Shown: positions 49,538 through 61,420 of the stretch, one piece after another
How the letters are laid out: each line of letters starts with the position of its first letter
Position numbering within the stretch: the stretch's first letter is position 1
Assembly (NCBI RefSeq): GCF_028769735.1
Contig: NC_088171.1
Span: 147,281,417 to 147,345,416 of the forward strand
Direction: 5' to 3'
Origin: Zonotrichia leucophrys gambelii
Lineage: Eukaryota; Chordata; Aves; Passeriformes; Passerellidae
Length of the DNA: 64,000 nt
The notes under the pieces: generated by a model
What the model was told of the DNA's origin: nothing
The model's input: only the letters and a program-made list of their open reading frames with translations
Database searches by the model: none
Translations under genes and position numbers: made by a program

Positions 49538-49774
49538 GAATTACAGAATCAGTCTGCTTGGAAAGGACCCAGAACACAGGCACAGGATTGCATACACAGA
49601 TGGTTCTTGAATACCTCCAGTGGGATACACTCCACACCCTCTCTGAGTAACCTGTTCAATGCTTGGGCACTGCACTGTGAAGAAGTTCTTGCTCATATTC
49701 AGGTGGAACCTCCTGTGCATCAGTCCCTGCCCATTGCCTCTCCCCTTTTTGACACAACCAAGCAGACTGCTCCA
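49538..49774 (-). mobile_element. CR1 LINE 3' fragment (left half of a back-to-back pair)
   Basis: A reverse CR1 tail (attacagaatcagtctgctt, then ggaaaggacccagaac) leads into cttgaatacctccagtgg, cctgttcaatgcttgggcac, gtgaagaagttcttgctc and gtccctgcccattgcctctc. Minus strand, 3' end at left, 5' truncation near 49774, where a second CR1 tail in the opposite direction begins. Confidence 0.85.
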
Positions 49775-49776
49775 TC

Positions 49777-49837
49777 ATCAAGGAGTTGGACTTGATAATC
49801 CTTGTAGGTCCCTTCCAACTCAGGAGATTCTGTGTCT
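49777..49837 (+). mobile_element. CR1 LINE 3' terminus (right half of the pair)
   Basis: Plus-strand CR1 end: aaggagttggacttgataat, ccttgtaggtcccttccaac, tcaggagattctgtg. Only about 60 bases remain. It is joined 5'-to-5' with the preceding minus-strand CR1. Confidence 0.82.
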
Positions 49838-52800
49838 GTAGCTGGGAATTTCTGGGCATAATCATGCTGACAATCACTTTGGAAGAAATCCCAATGAGTT
49901 CTTGTATTTTTCTTTTGTCTGAAAATTTTGTGTATATTGTAGCAACAGCTCCTGTCAAGATGGTATCCTTTGAAGATTTACACATTTTTTTCATCTACCA
50001 GTTTTTCCAAGATTTTTCTTTCCTGTTCTAATAATTTTTCTGCTGACACATTTTTAGTCTTATTTCCCCAGTTCCTCATTTCTGTTTCTCACTTTTTTAA
50101 GCTCAGCAATACCAGTATTTCAAGATCCATGTGATTTTATGTTACCTAACTATTTACCTTGACTTGTTTCTTTCTCACCCACCATGGCAATATTTTTCAG
50201 GAGTTTAACTCTGTTCATCCTCTTTGATCTCTGCTTGATTTTACAGCTTGACTATTTGCAGTGGGTGATGCCTTTGGCATCACTTTCAGGGGTTCTTTTT
50301 AATTTCAGTGAGCAGGCTTGCCTGAAAGATTTATCATTAGTGTCCAGAACTATGTCCCAGAATCAGCCGCTAAGACATGGTTTCCACTTGCTTTCCCTTC
50401 CTCTAAGCAATGTTGTAAACTTCTCAAACAACCTGTACACTAGAAATCATGGAAAAATAAACATTCGCTTGCTTTATTCTATATTTTCATCTATTTAGCA
50501 GGGCTGCCAAAACAGAAAGTTATTTTGTTTAGATCCCTCTAGAAACCACTATGTCCAAGTGACGACAGTGAAAGGAAATGGTTTTAATTGCTAGGTTTTT
50601 GGGGGTTTGTTTTGTTTTTTTAACCAATGAGAAAACTTTTTATAAGGGATTTTATTCATGAGAGGAGAAACTTTGACTTTTCTTCATGGCTGTAGGATCT
50701 TAGTAACTGTCTTTCTGAAATGACAATGTTTCTTTTTCCATTATTTAGGTGATTTGCCATTTAGTACAAAGTGGACAATCATGAAGTCTTTCAGAACACA
50801 TACACACAGAAATTGTTCATAACAAGATCATATCAAGGTCTTATATGTTTGTTCTCACAATTTGCTTTTTGACACCATGTTCCTTCTAAAACCTTTATTC
50901 TCACCCAGATTTCTTAAGTGCCTTTCTCGTCTTTCCTAGCTTTTCTCAGCTGGGGTTTTGCTCATTCAGGTTGGAATCAAGACACCCACATTTATGACTG
51001 TGTTCGAGACGGGAGGTCTCAGTTTCCATGGTGATCAGTGGAGTTCAGGAAGTAAATTAAATAAAATATAGATAGTACAGACCCAGTTTGTTTCTCTAAA
51101 TATCATTGCAAATCTTCATTAAATTATTTGCAAATTATTTGCTTGAACTCTAGTCCTATTTGAGATATTATGTAGTCCTATTTGAGATATCATGTACTGG
51201 CACAGACATTGAGGGTTGAAAAAAACCTGCTTGAAGAATAATTTAAAAAGAAGCAAAAGGCACAGGAGAGAGACTATGAGATTCTGCCCATTGGGTGTTC
51301 GGAACTGTTCATGTTGTCAGTGCTGGATGGACTTCTCTGTCAGGTGATACAGAATGCTGGTCAGGAACCTGTCTGTGCTGCAGGAAGGTGAAGCTCACAT
51401 CAGAAAATACATTGGAGATCATTTCCCAGTCTTATCTCTCCATACCCATTAGTCCTGTTCTCTTCAGTGCCCAGTATTTTGCTTTTTTTGCCATTTTTGC
51501 ATTATCTGTCCTCCTTCAAATAGTCAGACTTATTTCCTCTCCTGTTAATCTACAAGTTGAGCTTCATTCTCTTTTGTGTGACTATGAATAATCAAGATAT
51601 ATCATGAGCTGCCATTGTCTGCAGTGTAGCTGATGGGTTCATATTCCTGCTGGAGCACCACAGAACTGTGGAGGATGGAAATGAGAACAAAAAAAGCTAA
51701 AATGCCTCAAAAAATTAAGGAGCTTCAGCATTTCTTGGGAGAACACACCCAGTACTACTCCTAATGGGAGGGTAAAGAGTTAACTCTTACAGGGACACTC
51801 CATGTGTTATGTTCTGCTCATCTCTGAAGTAAGAAGTCAGCAAATTTGAAAAAAGTGGGGCTCTTGACCTTGTATCTAATAGATGTGAAGACAGCTAAAA
51901 AGTATAAGTGCAAACTTAACCTGAGGAAGCTGGCACCTGGGATATGTGGTCCTTGATGGCTTGCATTTTGAAGTCAAAATATCTATCAGTGAAGCAACTG
52001 TCAGCACAATTTCTTTTGCTTGATCTACAGTTTTTAGATCTGTACATGTCTCTTGTGTTTATCTCCAGGATTCATGCTTTTCAATATTTTTTTCTCATTT
52101 CTACAATGGCATTTCAGAATGCCATTAAAAAGAATGATTTTTCCTCAAAGCAAATTAAGAAGAGCTGGGAATAAACAAAGAAAGGAAAATAAGGGCATGA
52201 AGTGGGAGAAGAAAACAAGGTTTATTTAACATGCAAGGGGCAAAACCAGCTTTCAACATGAGGCATTTTTCCTACACAGAGTTACAAAGTACCAACATCA
52301 GTGTTAAAGAATGATCACTAATCTGAAATATGTTGTTTTCCCCCCACAGAAATCTAGTTACAGTATTTTTATTTATTCTCTTGGGCTCTTCAAATTAGGG
52401 TAAGTCATCCATAAAGTCTCATGTATAATTCATGTTAAGACTTTGTGCACTGTGTATTTGCCCTGCTTCAGTAAAATCACATTATTATAATTTGACTTTC
52501 AATATAGAGTGCTTATTTATTTAAAATTTTAATTAGAGTCATAATTATGTCTAGTGTTCACAATAGTCAATTTTAATAGTAGACCTGGACAAAAACAATT
52601 AGATCAGGAGGATGCCTTTTTATAGATTAATTTTTACCTCCCCCATGCCCTAAATTAAAGAGAAAGAGTATATGAAGAGAAAGAACATATATCCTGTTTT
52701 AAAGATACAGTAACATGAAATGAAATTAAAATTAAGGAGTCACTAGGTATTAATGGGAAGTTCTGGAAATACAAGGTATTATCAGGATCTTACTTGCATT

Positions 52801-53692
52801 CTTAGTAAATAGGTAAATAATAACTCTATGGAAAACATAAGAATTTTACTGATATGAATTAACAGGAAGTCTGAAATAAAACAAATTCACTGATTCTGTA
52901 AAAGCTGTAGGGAAGGATTTTCTGTGTTGCCAGAAAGTAGAATTAGTAAGGTTATTGCTTTTCCTTCTTCAAATATTAATTATGAACTAGTTCATATCTT
53001 GAATGAAGTTAAGAGATATCTGTAATTATCTCTCCCATAACAATAGCAGAACATCATAACAGGCATTTATTATTTCAGATTTGTATTACATGAAAGTGAT
53101 GTTCAGACTAATAAAATACATACCAGGAAGTTTCTAGATTTTGTCATCCAAGTATCAAAACAAAAAGCATCCTCTTATCATGTTTCAGAGCCCAGAACAG
53201 CTTTCTGATAGTAGCCAGCTGAGTTATTCAGAGCATCCTCCTCCTTGTGAGACTATTCAAATCAAACATTTCACAGAGCATCTTAATCAACACATTCAAG
53301 CCTTTCCTAAGGGATTCTATCCTGAATTCAAACTAATGATTACTTACTTAACTTTAATCAGCTGTTGACTAAAATATAATGCTTGAAAATAAACCCAGCA
53401 AGCTCTGATCAGCAGCTTGACCACTGGGTCATTAACTGACACCTGTGGGTAAGGCTTAGTGCTGAGTGTGGAAGGTGTGGGAGAATGATAAAGCAGACAC
53501 TTTCCTCTGGTAGATTATGTCTTCAGATCTGGGTTTTCCACACCACGCTGACAGCCAGTGAGAGGCAGATTTCGTGTGCTGGACCACAAAAGTTTTCAGA
53601 ATGCATCTGCATTTTCAAAATACATTACTGAATAAGAGGAAAAGTTGTTCCTGTCTAACAGAACCTCAGAACAAGTGGGTAATGCCCCATTT
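49838..53692. other. Single-copy AT-rich DNA
   Basis: About 3.9 kb. No gene or transposon recognised. It includes two adjacent slip-type duplications (51121-51142 and 51151-51194). Confidence 0.45.
51151..51194 (+). repeat. 22-bp tandem duplication
   Basis: The unit at 51151-51172 (tagtcctatttgagatat plus tatg) recurs at 51173-51194 with one change. Immediately upstream, aaattatttgc is also doubled (51121-51142). Confidence 0.88.
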
Positions 53693-53697
53693 ATCAT

Positions 53698-54347
53698 TGT
53701 CCTGGGTTGACTATATGATGCTTTTATCCCCAATCTCCTTATTCTGTTTATGCTGAATAATAAGTTTTGCAGCTTTAAGACTCGTCACAGAGAGTGAAGG
53801 GAGGAGAGAAGTGCACAGTTTTTTGGTTTTTTTTCCAGACACTGCTCTCACTCCCACACATTCCTGCTCCTGGTCTGTGTTGTCTGCGGATGGACAGGCA
53901 GTGGGACAGAGGTCTTTTTTGTCTTTAGTTAGTTTAGCTAACTGAGGCAAAGAAGGTCCCTGGACTGTGGTTTTTCCCTTTTCTTTGGACCTGTTTAAAC
54001 CTGATCTGGCCTGAACACCCAGCACAGCACTGACAGCTGCACCTGGGGCCCACCAGGCTGGGCCTGGCCTGCGACATTTCCAGCACTGAGGGACTGATCA
54101 GAGACTGAGCGAGCTGAGCTGCAGCCCAGGGATGGGGTTTTCTCAGTTTGTCATCTCTTTTGGAGCGGCAAGGGGTTTTATTGTTTAATATTGTTTAGGT
54201 TTTATTGTTTAATAAACAGGTTTTTTCCACTTTTCTCCAAGGAGTTAGTTTCTCCCAGACCAGTTTGGGGGGAGGGGCAGATTGGATCTGCTTTCCTACC
54301 GGAGCCCCTTTGGGGATTCTGTCCCAAATTTGCTCTGAACCAGAACA
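53698..54347 (+). mobile_element. Solo LTR, family G
   Basis: This 650-bp element runs from TGTCCTGGGTTGA to TGAACCAGAACA. The blocks tatatgatgcttttatcccc, gaataataagttttgcagct and gtgttgtctgcggatggaca match a passerine LTR I recognise. The polyadenylation signal aataaa is at 54211-54216, inside a doubled ttttattgtttaat motif. The flanks atcat (53693-53697) and attat (54348-54352) could be a 5-bp target duplication with one change, which is weak evidence. No viral coding sequence adjoins. A minus-strand frame of 104 codons across it (53711-54025) is not conserved coding. Confidence 0.85.
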
Positions 54348-57300
54348 ATTATATACACAAAACCCATGGTCCTCACAACGTGTTCCAATTTGATCCCATT
54401 CCTAAATGGAACAGGCATAGGGATGACTGTTTGGGGCTGATGATTACTGACATGGCAGACCATGTGCTGAGCAAAGCAATTTGAAGATCAGTACCTTCAC
54501 TTCTGGCAGAGCTTTAGCACCCACCTAGAGACTGAGACTAAGGGAAAAAGAGAATGATGTTTATATCCAGCTGCCTGGCATTTTGTGTCACAGGGTCCTC
54601 TGGAGCTGGAGTGCTTAAGGATTGCTTTGCGCTTAATAGCCTTTCACAGACTTTTTCTTCATGAGAATGCTTAATCATTTTTTAATTCAATTTTATTTTT
54701 TGCCTTTGCAGAGTCTTACAATGAGTTCTTCAGTTTAATTATTTTCTCTTTGAAACAGATTTCCTGTCATGCTCCCAGTTCAGTTCAGTGCTCTCATAGT
54801 GACACTATGCTGCTGCCTGCACTTATTTCATAACATTCACAGTTTCCATTTTACTCTTCCAAACTGAAATCTACACAACTCCTGGAATGGTAACTCTTCT
54901 GCATAGTTGAGGGTATTTTTAAAGTTTTTTCCTCCTTGTAATTTTTCTTTTGACACTATCCTTTTTGAGATAGGGGTGTATACAATATGAATACACTGGA
55001 TAATAATAACTGAAAAAACAATCCTGTATTTTTTTCTAAAAAGGTTCTGTATCATATTTGACCTCATTAGTCAACATCACCATTTATTAATCAACAATGG
55101 CAAACTGAAAAGACTAAAGTCACCAAGAAATCTAAGTTGGTTTTCCATCGCTTGCAATTTTTAATTTAACAGTTCATTCTCACCTGAACTATATGCAATT
55201 TTTGCTTTTCTGGGTCTTCTTCATCAGCGGAAAAAACAGAGATCTGTATTATTGAAGAAAAATGTCCATATGTTCTCCTATATAAATGCAAATCCACACT
55301 TTAAAGATCCTTTAGGTCTGAAAAGTCCATTCTCAGTACAGAATTTTTTTTATTAATAATAAAGGATGTCCGAACTTACTCAAAATAGAATTTTACTCCT
55401 GTTGAAAGTCAAAGAAGTATCTCAGAAAATTGAATGAATAAAAGACTAACACATTTTAAAAGTTTCTTGAGAACATTCCACCACCAAGACAAAGACGGTG
55501 TAAGTACTAAGCTAAGGAGAATTACAGTGCCACAGCATTTGTCAGCACAGATCACTCCCCAGGAGCCCAAAGCATTAACAAGGCAGGCTGTGTCAGTTTT
55601 GAGCTAATCAGAGGTTGACAATGAGAGGATTACAGAACTGAGGAAATATCTTGTTCTCTGCCCTCTTCCTCTGCATTCTACAACTCCTTAAAGACATTTC
55701 CTAGACCAAGGCAGTTCAGGAAAGAGCAGCATCCCATTTCAGATGGAAATGCCAAAAGAACTTCAACATATGTTGTCTAGATTTGTAGTAAAGCTCTGAC
55801 AAGGGATTTTGTGAACATTTTCCTTCAGTGATTACACTGGTTTGTTGAAATGTTATTGCAATTTCAAACACTAACAGTCTTCCCTGGTAATCAACTAATA
55901 CATTTAGACTCTGGGAGAAGAGATATGAGCTGACATTGATCTAAATGGAGAAATAATGGTATTTAATTTTCTATTTAATACATTTGGTATTTATTAATTT
56001 GCTTGTTGTGAGTTTATCCTTTTTTTTTCTTTTCCTTTCTGATATGGGTTTACCTTTTTTGCAAGATGATGTTATGATTATTCATGTTTACCCATGTACA
56101 AAATTCTTACAGCTATTAATGGAGCACCAGATTAGACTATCCTTAAATAAAATTAATTACCATCTGTAAGAGTTTTTTCAATTATCTATGACACACTAAA
56201 TTACAAACCATGACAAAATGTGGAAATAAGGTACATGTCTTACTCTAGACCATTTCACCTCTCAGCATAGACAATCACTAAATTTCTCCTGAGAGGCATG
56301 AAAAGGACATTTTAAAGTCACTCTGTCCAAGTTGTATTACTGTTCCTTTTATTTCCTGGCTGGTTTTATTTTTTTTTTTTCAAATTTCTTTCCAGTTAAA
56401 AGGTATTTAAATTAAAACTTCATTTCTTTTAGCCATTTTTAATTATTTTCACTTACCCAAAACAGAAAACTATTCTGAGTAAACTAATGTCTGCAACTAT
56501 TAACTTAGACCAGAAATAAGAAATGCAGTCACTGAGATACTTTTTGTTGCTTATTCTTGACAACTGAACTACTGCTAAACAGTTAAGGATTATAGGGGAG
56601 ATTCTGGAGATTAAAACAAGTTTTACTTATCTAATATGATTAATGAGGAGAATGTGTGACATATTGTAATTCTAGACAATATTTTGTGATTCACTGAAAG
56701 ACAACACATTACTCTTGTGCTGAATTAGCACATCTGATAAGGAAACCCTTTTGTTTTACAAAAAAGTTTGCTGCCCTTAGATAGAGATCTATAGACATGG
56801 ATACAGAATACCTTCAGCGAGTTGGTGTTACCTGAAAATCGAATTTCAAAAGCAGGCAAACATCAGAGAGAAATCTCATAGCTGACTTTCATCAAATCTT
56901 AAGTCAAACACAGATTGCAAAGGCCACCTAAGAACATTTCTCCATGGAAAGGTGAGAGCTTTCCTGCTTTTCCTAAGGACTTCCATTCTGCCTATTCTTT
57001 TGCAGAATGAATTTCCTAACTCTCACCAACAATGGTGCAGAATACAGATCCCTGTAAGCTACCTATGAGTCAGACAGAAGGTTGACAGGAACATAGAAAG
57101 TGAATAACTTGCCTCAAATATATAAAGCTGGCTCCTTACCAAATCCATATTCCTATCGTGGGTGAAATAAGGCAGTAAAAGCAACAAGGTCATTCACAAA
57201 ACCTTTCTCATGCTGACATTTCATTTTTGATAATTATTATTATTCCCTTGTATTCAATACTTCTTGCAAATCCTCAATGCTTATCCCATTCACAAGCAGA

Positions 57301-60300
57301 CACTCACGTTGAGGATGCTCTTAACACTCAGGGCTAAGTCTGCAGATTTTCAGCAAATTTCCAACCTTGCCAGTCCTTTGATTTCTAAGGACTGTGGAGC
57401 CCTGCTCCTGCCTCATTCTGATAATGATCCTTTAGAGTCATCAAAGGCTGCACCTGAATAACATGACTCAGAACAAATATCAGTCAGGGAAATAATGGGA
57501 AATGATTGTCCAGAACAAATAGAATGAGATTCATATTTCCTACATTTAGACACTTGCCTCATTGCAGACATCTGTGCCAGAGGTAGGTAAGCCCTTTATT
57601 GCAGTCGGTACAAAAATAGACATTTTCAGGATGAGATTCCCATCTCCTGAGGCAGCCATTTCTAGCACAGGTTGTGTCAATGAATACCTGGAAATGTCTA
57701 GTTCTCTATTAGAACCCAACAACAAAAGAACTTTGACAGGTAGGTCACTCAACGAGGTTCAAACTCAGGCAAGGCAAGCCTTACCAAGAAATCTGTCAAG
57801 GACAAACTTAACGACAGAGCTGCATTCTGTGGTGATTCTAGAGATGACAGGTTTTGTCATAACATATTCAATGTGTTAATGTTGCTGAGAGGGGAAATAA
57901 TTATTGGTATAGATTCTTTCAGCAGCAGAACTCAAACTGTTCACAAATATTACTCATGGGTTTTATTTCTCTGGAGCTACAAGAACGAGGAAACATTTCA
58001 AAACAGAAATAAAAGCTAGCGTACATTTTAAGAAATTAAACTATTTATTTTAGGGTTTTATTTGCCTGTTATTAGTGATTAGCTTTTTGTGATATCAAGT
58101 GGTTTATTATGAACAAGTCCACAGATTTCAATAGCTTAATGCATTTGCACTGTGCTAAAAGGTGCATCCAACACACATAATTCATTACCCATTTATTTGT
58201 TATTATTCTCTTTAATAAATTTCAGTTATGTAGTCAAAGAGCAGAGAAAATTTCACTTATCTGACAACTGAAAACACAACATGAACGGTAAATACTTTGA
58301 TGTGCAAATTAGGATGAAAATGATCTGGATAAATTATTCCTGTATTCAAATAATTCTGAAAGAAAATAAGACAGGTTCTCCTACAATTTGCTTAAGACAC
58401 AGGAAATGAAATTATAGATAGCATTAATAATAGGGATAAAATAATTAATTTTAGTTCTTCTAAATATTTCAGAAATTGAGTTTGCAAAAGGTTAAGCTGA
58501 GATGCAGAACATTATTATGTCCATTCACTATTGATTAAACAGTAACTGTGAACAAGACCAAAATCTTAGTGTGCACAACTCTGTACAAAAGCATCTCTAT
58601 TGTGTGAGGTACACAAACCAAAGACAATCTTTTCAATAATAAATATACAATGCCATGTTATTTTTCTAATGATGTTGTGCTTTCAGGTAATGTCATTAAG
58701 CATCAGCTGCTTTCTTATTGCAGTGATCAATTCTCTTAAGCAAAGACAAGAAATGCTTGGGAGTTTAAATTATCTCAATAGTGTTTTGCTAGTATGAATA
58801 ATTAACTTCTTGCCTGCGAAAATCACATCTTGACAAAGAAATAATATTCAAACTAAATATTTTAAACTAATATGAAATATAGAATGAGGCTTTTGAGACA
58901 AATGTATGCCATCTTATTTGGTTTCATCTGAATCTAGAGGAACTTTTTCTTTTGTAGAAGTTCAAATGCCAGTGAAGTGGAACCAAAGTCTGAAACCTTT
59001 GAGAAGTTGATGCATTTTATTCAAAATCAATTTGTTAATGTATTTACGTACAGGTGGGACCAGTCATTTTCTGTAGCATACAGGTTACTTCAATAAAGAA
59101 TAACAGAAATAGACATGTATGTTCACGTGTGACCAAGATCAAAAGGATGAGATGAGTAGGTTTGCTATCAGTGAATGGGTAAGATAAAATACCCTGATAT
59201 TTTGAATCCTTAAGTAAAGGCCTTTGTGAGTCCAAACCTTTCTCTCTTCTGTCCTGTCCTGTCATGTTTGCTAATCTCATCTCCATAATACTTCAGTCAG
59301 CACCAATTTTGTCTGAAAAGTTATTTAATGTTTAAATACATTTATTGAAAAAAAATTTTCAATTAATATTGTCCTATATTTATTTCTAAAATAGAGTGTT
59401 ATAGAGTGTTACCCCAGCCAGAGGTACATGTAGACTATTTACTCCTTAAACAGTCACAAACTGGAACACATTCCTCTCCAGAATTTGCAAACCACTCTGT
59501 CAAATAAAATCAATCATTCATCTATTTGGTGAAACCTGTATCAGCTTTCTAAAACTGTCAGGAATTTGCACTCACTCAGCTGTGCAGTTTTTAACATTTT
59601 GTTGTACACTATTAACCTGCACAATTCTGTCTAGCTCGCTTCCTCTTTTTTTAATTTTTTTCCTTGTTTGGTTTGATTTGGTTTTAGGGCTTGAGTTATT
59701 TTTTGGTTTATTGGGTTTTTAAAATTATTGTTTCCTTTTTTAAAAATATTTTTACTTTTGTGTTGTTTCTTGAAAGCTTTTTCAGCTGGATCATCTTTAA
59801 AACTGCAGCTTCAGCAGATGTCCCAAGACAAAGATGGAACAATGAAATGATGAAGCAGGCCCTTCAAAAGGATGAATGTTACTAAACAATTCGTTCACAT
59901 ACATCTTTGTCTAGCTTCTTAACTTGCTTTTAGAGGGGAAGATTGACCCAATTTTCTCTTCATTTGTATGCCTCTAGTGCACTGATTCATGCATCATAGA
60001 ATTTAAATTATCTTCCCTCGCACTGCGAGCAAAAATGTTGTCTTATTTGGAAACCCATTTCTTCTTAAAATACTCATTCATCACATATACTAGTGTATTT
60101 CTAAAATAGTATATCCATAAAATAGATATAATGGACTCATGTCCTGTTATTTCAGAGAAGTTAATTGAAGCATTGCTCTGGCAGCAAAAGCTATGCTATA
60201 AAACCTCGAGGTTTGGAGCCATGCTGCAAAACCTATAGAAAGATGAGGGGGCATTCCTTAGGCAGAAACAACCTTTCACAAAATCCTGGGAGTCTCTTTG

Positions 60301-61129
60301 AGCTGGGCAAGGCATTTGGGGCAAGTGCTGATAGAAAGTCAGCTCAGAGCTGGTACTGATCTGCATGCTGGTCTGAGCTGAGCAATGTGCACAGAGAAAG
60401 AAGAAATGGCACCTGTGCTCAGTCTTGTAAAGGCACAACCTTCGATTAAAAGTTGGTTTTGGGGCACCGACTCTGTGAAGTTGGAGGGCTGCCTCACAGG
60501 ATTACTGTGACATTTTTTTTCTTCTTTTCTTCACAAGACATCCCCTTTTTGGTTAGTCTTCGACACGTGAAAGATTATAGATAGATGAACAGTTCTTAGC
60601 ATGTTTCACCACTTTTCTGTGCCCTAAAGGAAATTCATATGGTGTTTCACACATGTTGCCTTGTGCTGTATTTCTAAGGATGAATGCATAGAAAACTAAA
60701 GATTCTGTACTTTTAGAGTTGCTATTTAAAGCCAAGTTTTGAGGAGTCAGGTCCATGCAATTTTCAGACTTCAAGTTTACAGCATTTCTAGCTGCTCAAT
60801 TTTTCACAAATTATTTTGCAGCCTTTAATGTTGCAAAACCAGGCAATTGTCTATTTAATTAAGCGTTTTCTAGTCTGGAATAAGTCCTGTTCACAGAATC
60901 ATCTTCACAGAGGGCCAGGTAAAACACCCTTCTTTCTTACAAGAAGGAGGTATGGCTGCTTGTTTTTTGCTTTGTTTTTTGACTATTTGTTTTATTTCTT
61001 TGATTTTGGAGAGGAAGAGGAGTTAGCCTCATAGAAACCAAAATTTTGTACTTTCAGGGACCCAAGGAAACAGTGCAACAGTTAGGACATGACAAAGGTA
61101 GAGCAATATATAAATTTAATATTTAAAGG
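54348..61129. other. Single-copy AT-rich DNA
   Basis: About 6.8 kb, the longest stretch without a confident transposon. No exon, RNA gene or conserved frame recognised. A 105-codon plus-strand frame at 57562-57879 has no familiar motif. At about 60170-60512 there is a weak LTR-like layout (tataaaa at 60197, attaaa at 60445, end at ctgtgaca), which I do not call. Confidence 0.45.
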
Positions 61130-61420
61130 GAGCTGATAAGAGTTTCAAGAAGAACCTGTAGTAATAGCACAAGGGGTGATTGCTTTAAGCTGAAATAGGG
61201 TATATTTAGATCAGGCATAAGGAAGAAATTTTGCATTATGAAACACTGGAACAGGTCACCCAGAGAGGTGGTGGTTGCCTGTAAACACTGAAGTTCAGAT
61301 TGGATCACCCTCTGAGTGACCTGATCCAGTTGAAGAAGTCCTTGCTCATTGCAGAGGGGTTAAATTAGACAACTTCTAAAGATCCCTTCTAATCAAAACT
61401 ACTCCATGATTCTATGAATC
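61130..61420 (+). mobile_element. CR1 LINE 3' fragment
   Basis: Plus-strand CR1: cacaaggggtgattgcttta, agctgaaatagggtatattt, gaagaaattttgcattatg, cactggaacaggtcacccag, agaggtggtggttgcc and gttaaattagacaacttcta. It ends in cttctaatcaaaactactcc and the octamer-like atgattctatgaatc terminus. The 3' end is complete and the 5' part truncated. Confidence 0.9.

Noticed and set aside
57562..57879. 105-codon frame with overlapping minus-strand frame
   Set aside because: No recognisable motif or splice context. It is compatible with chance, though a search for conserved homologues would be decisive.
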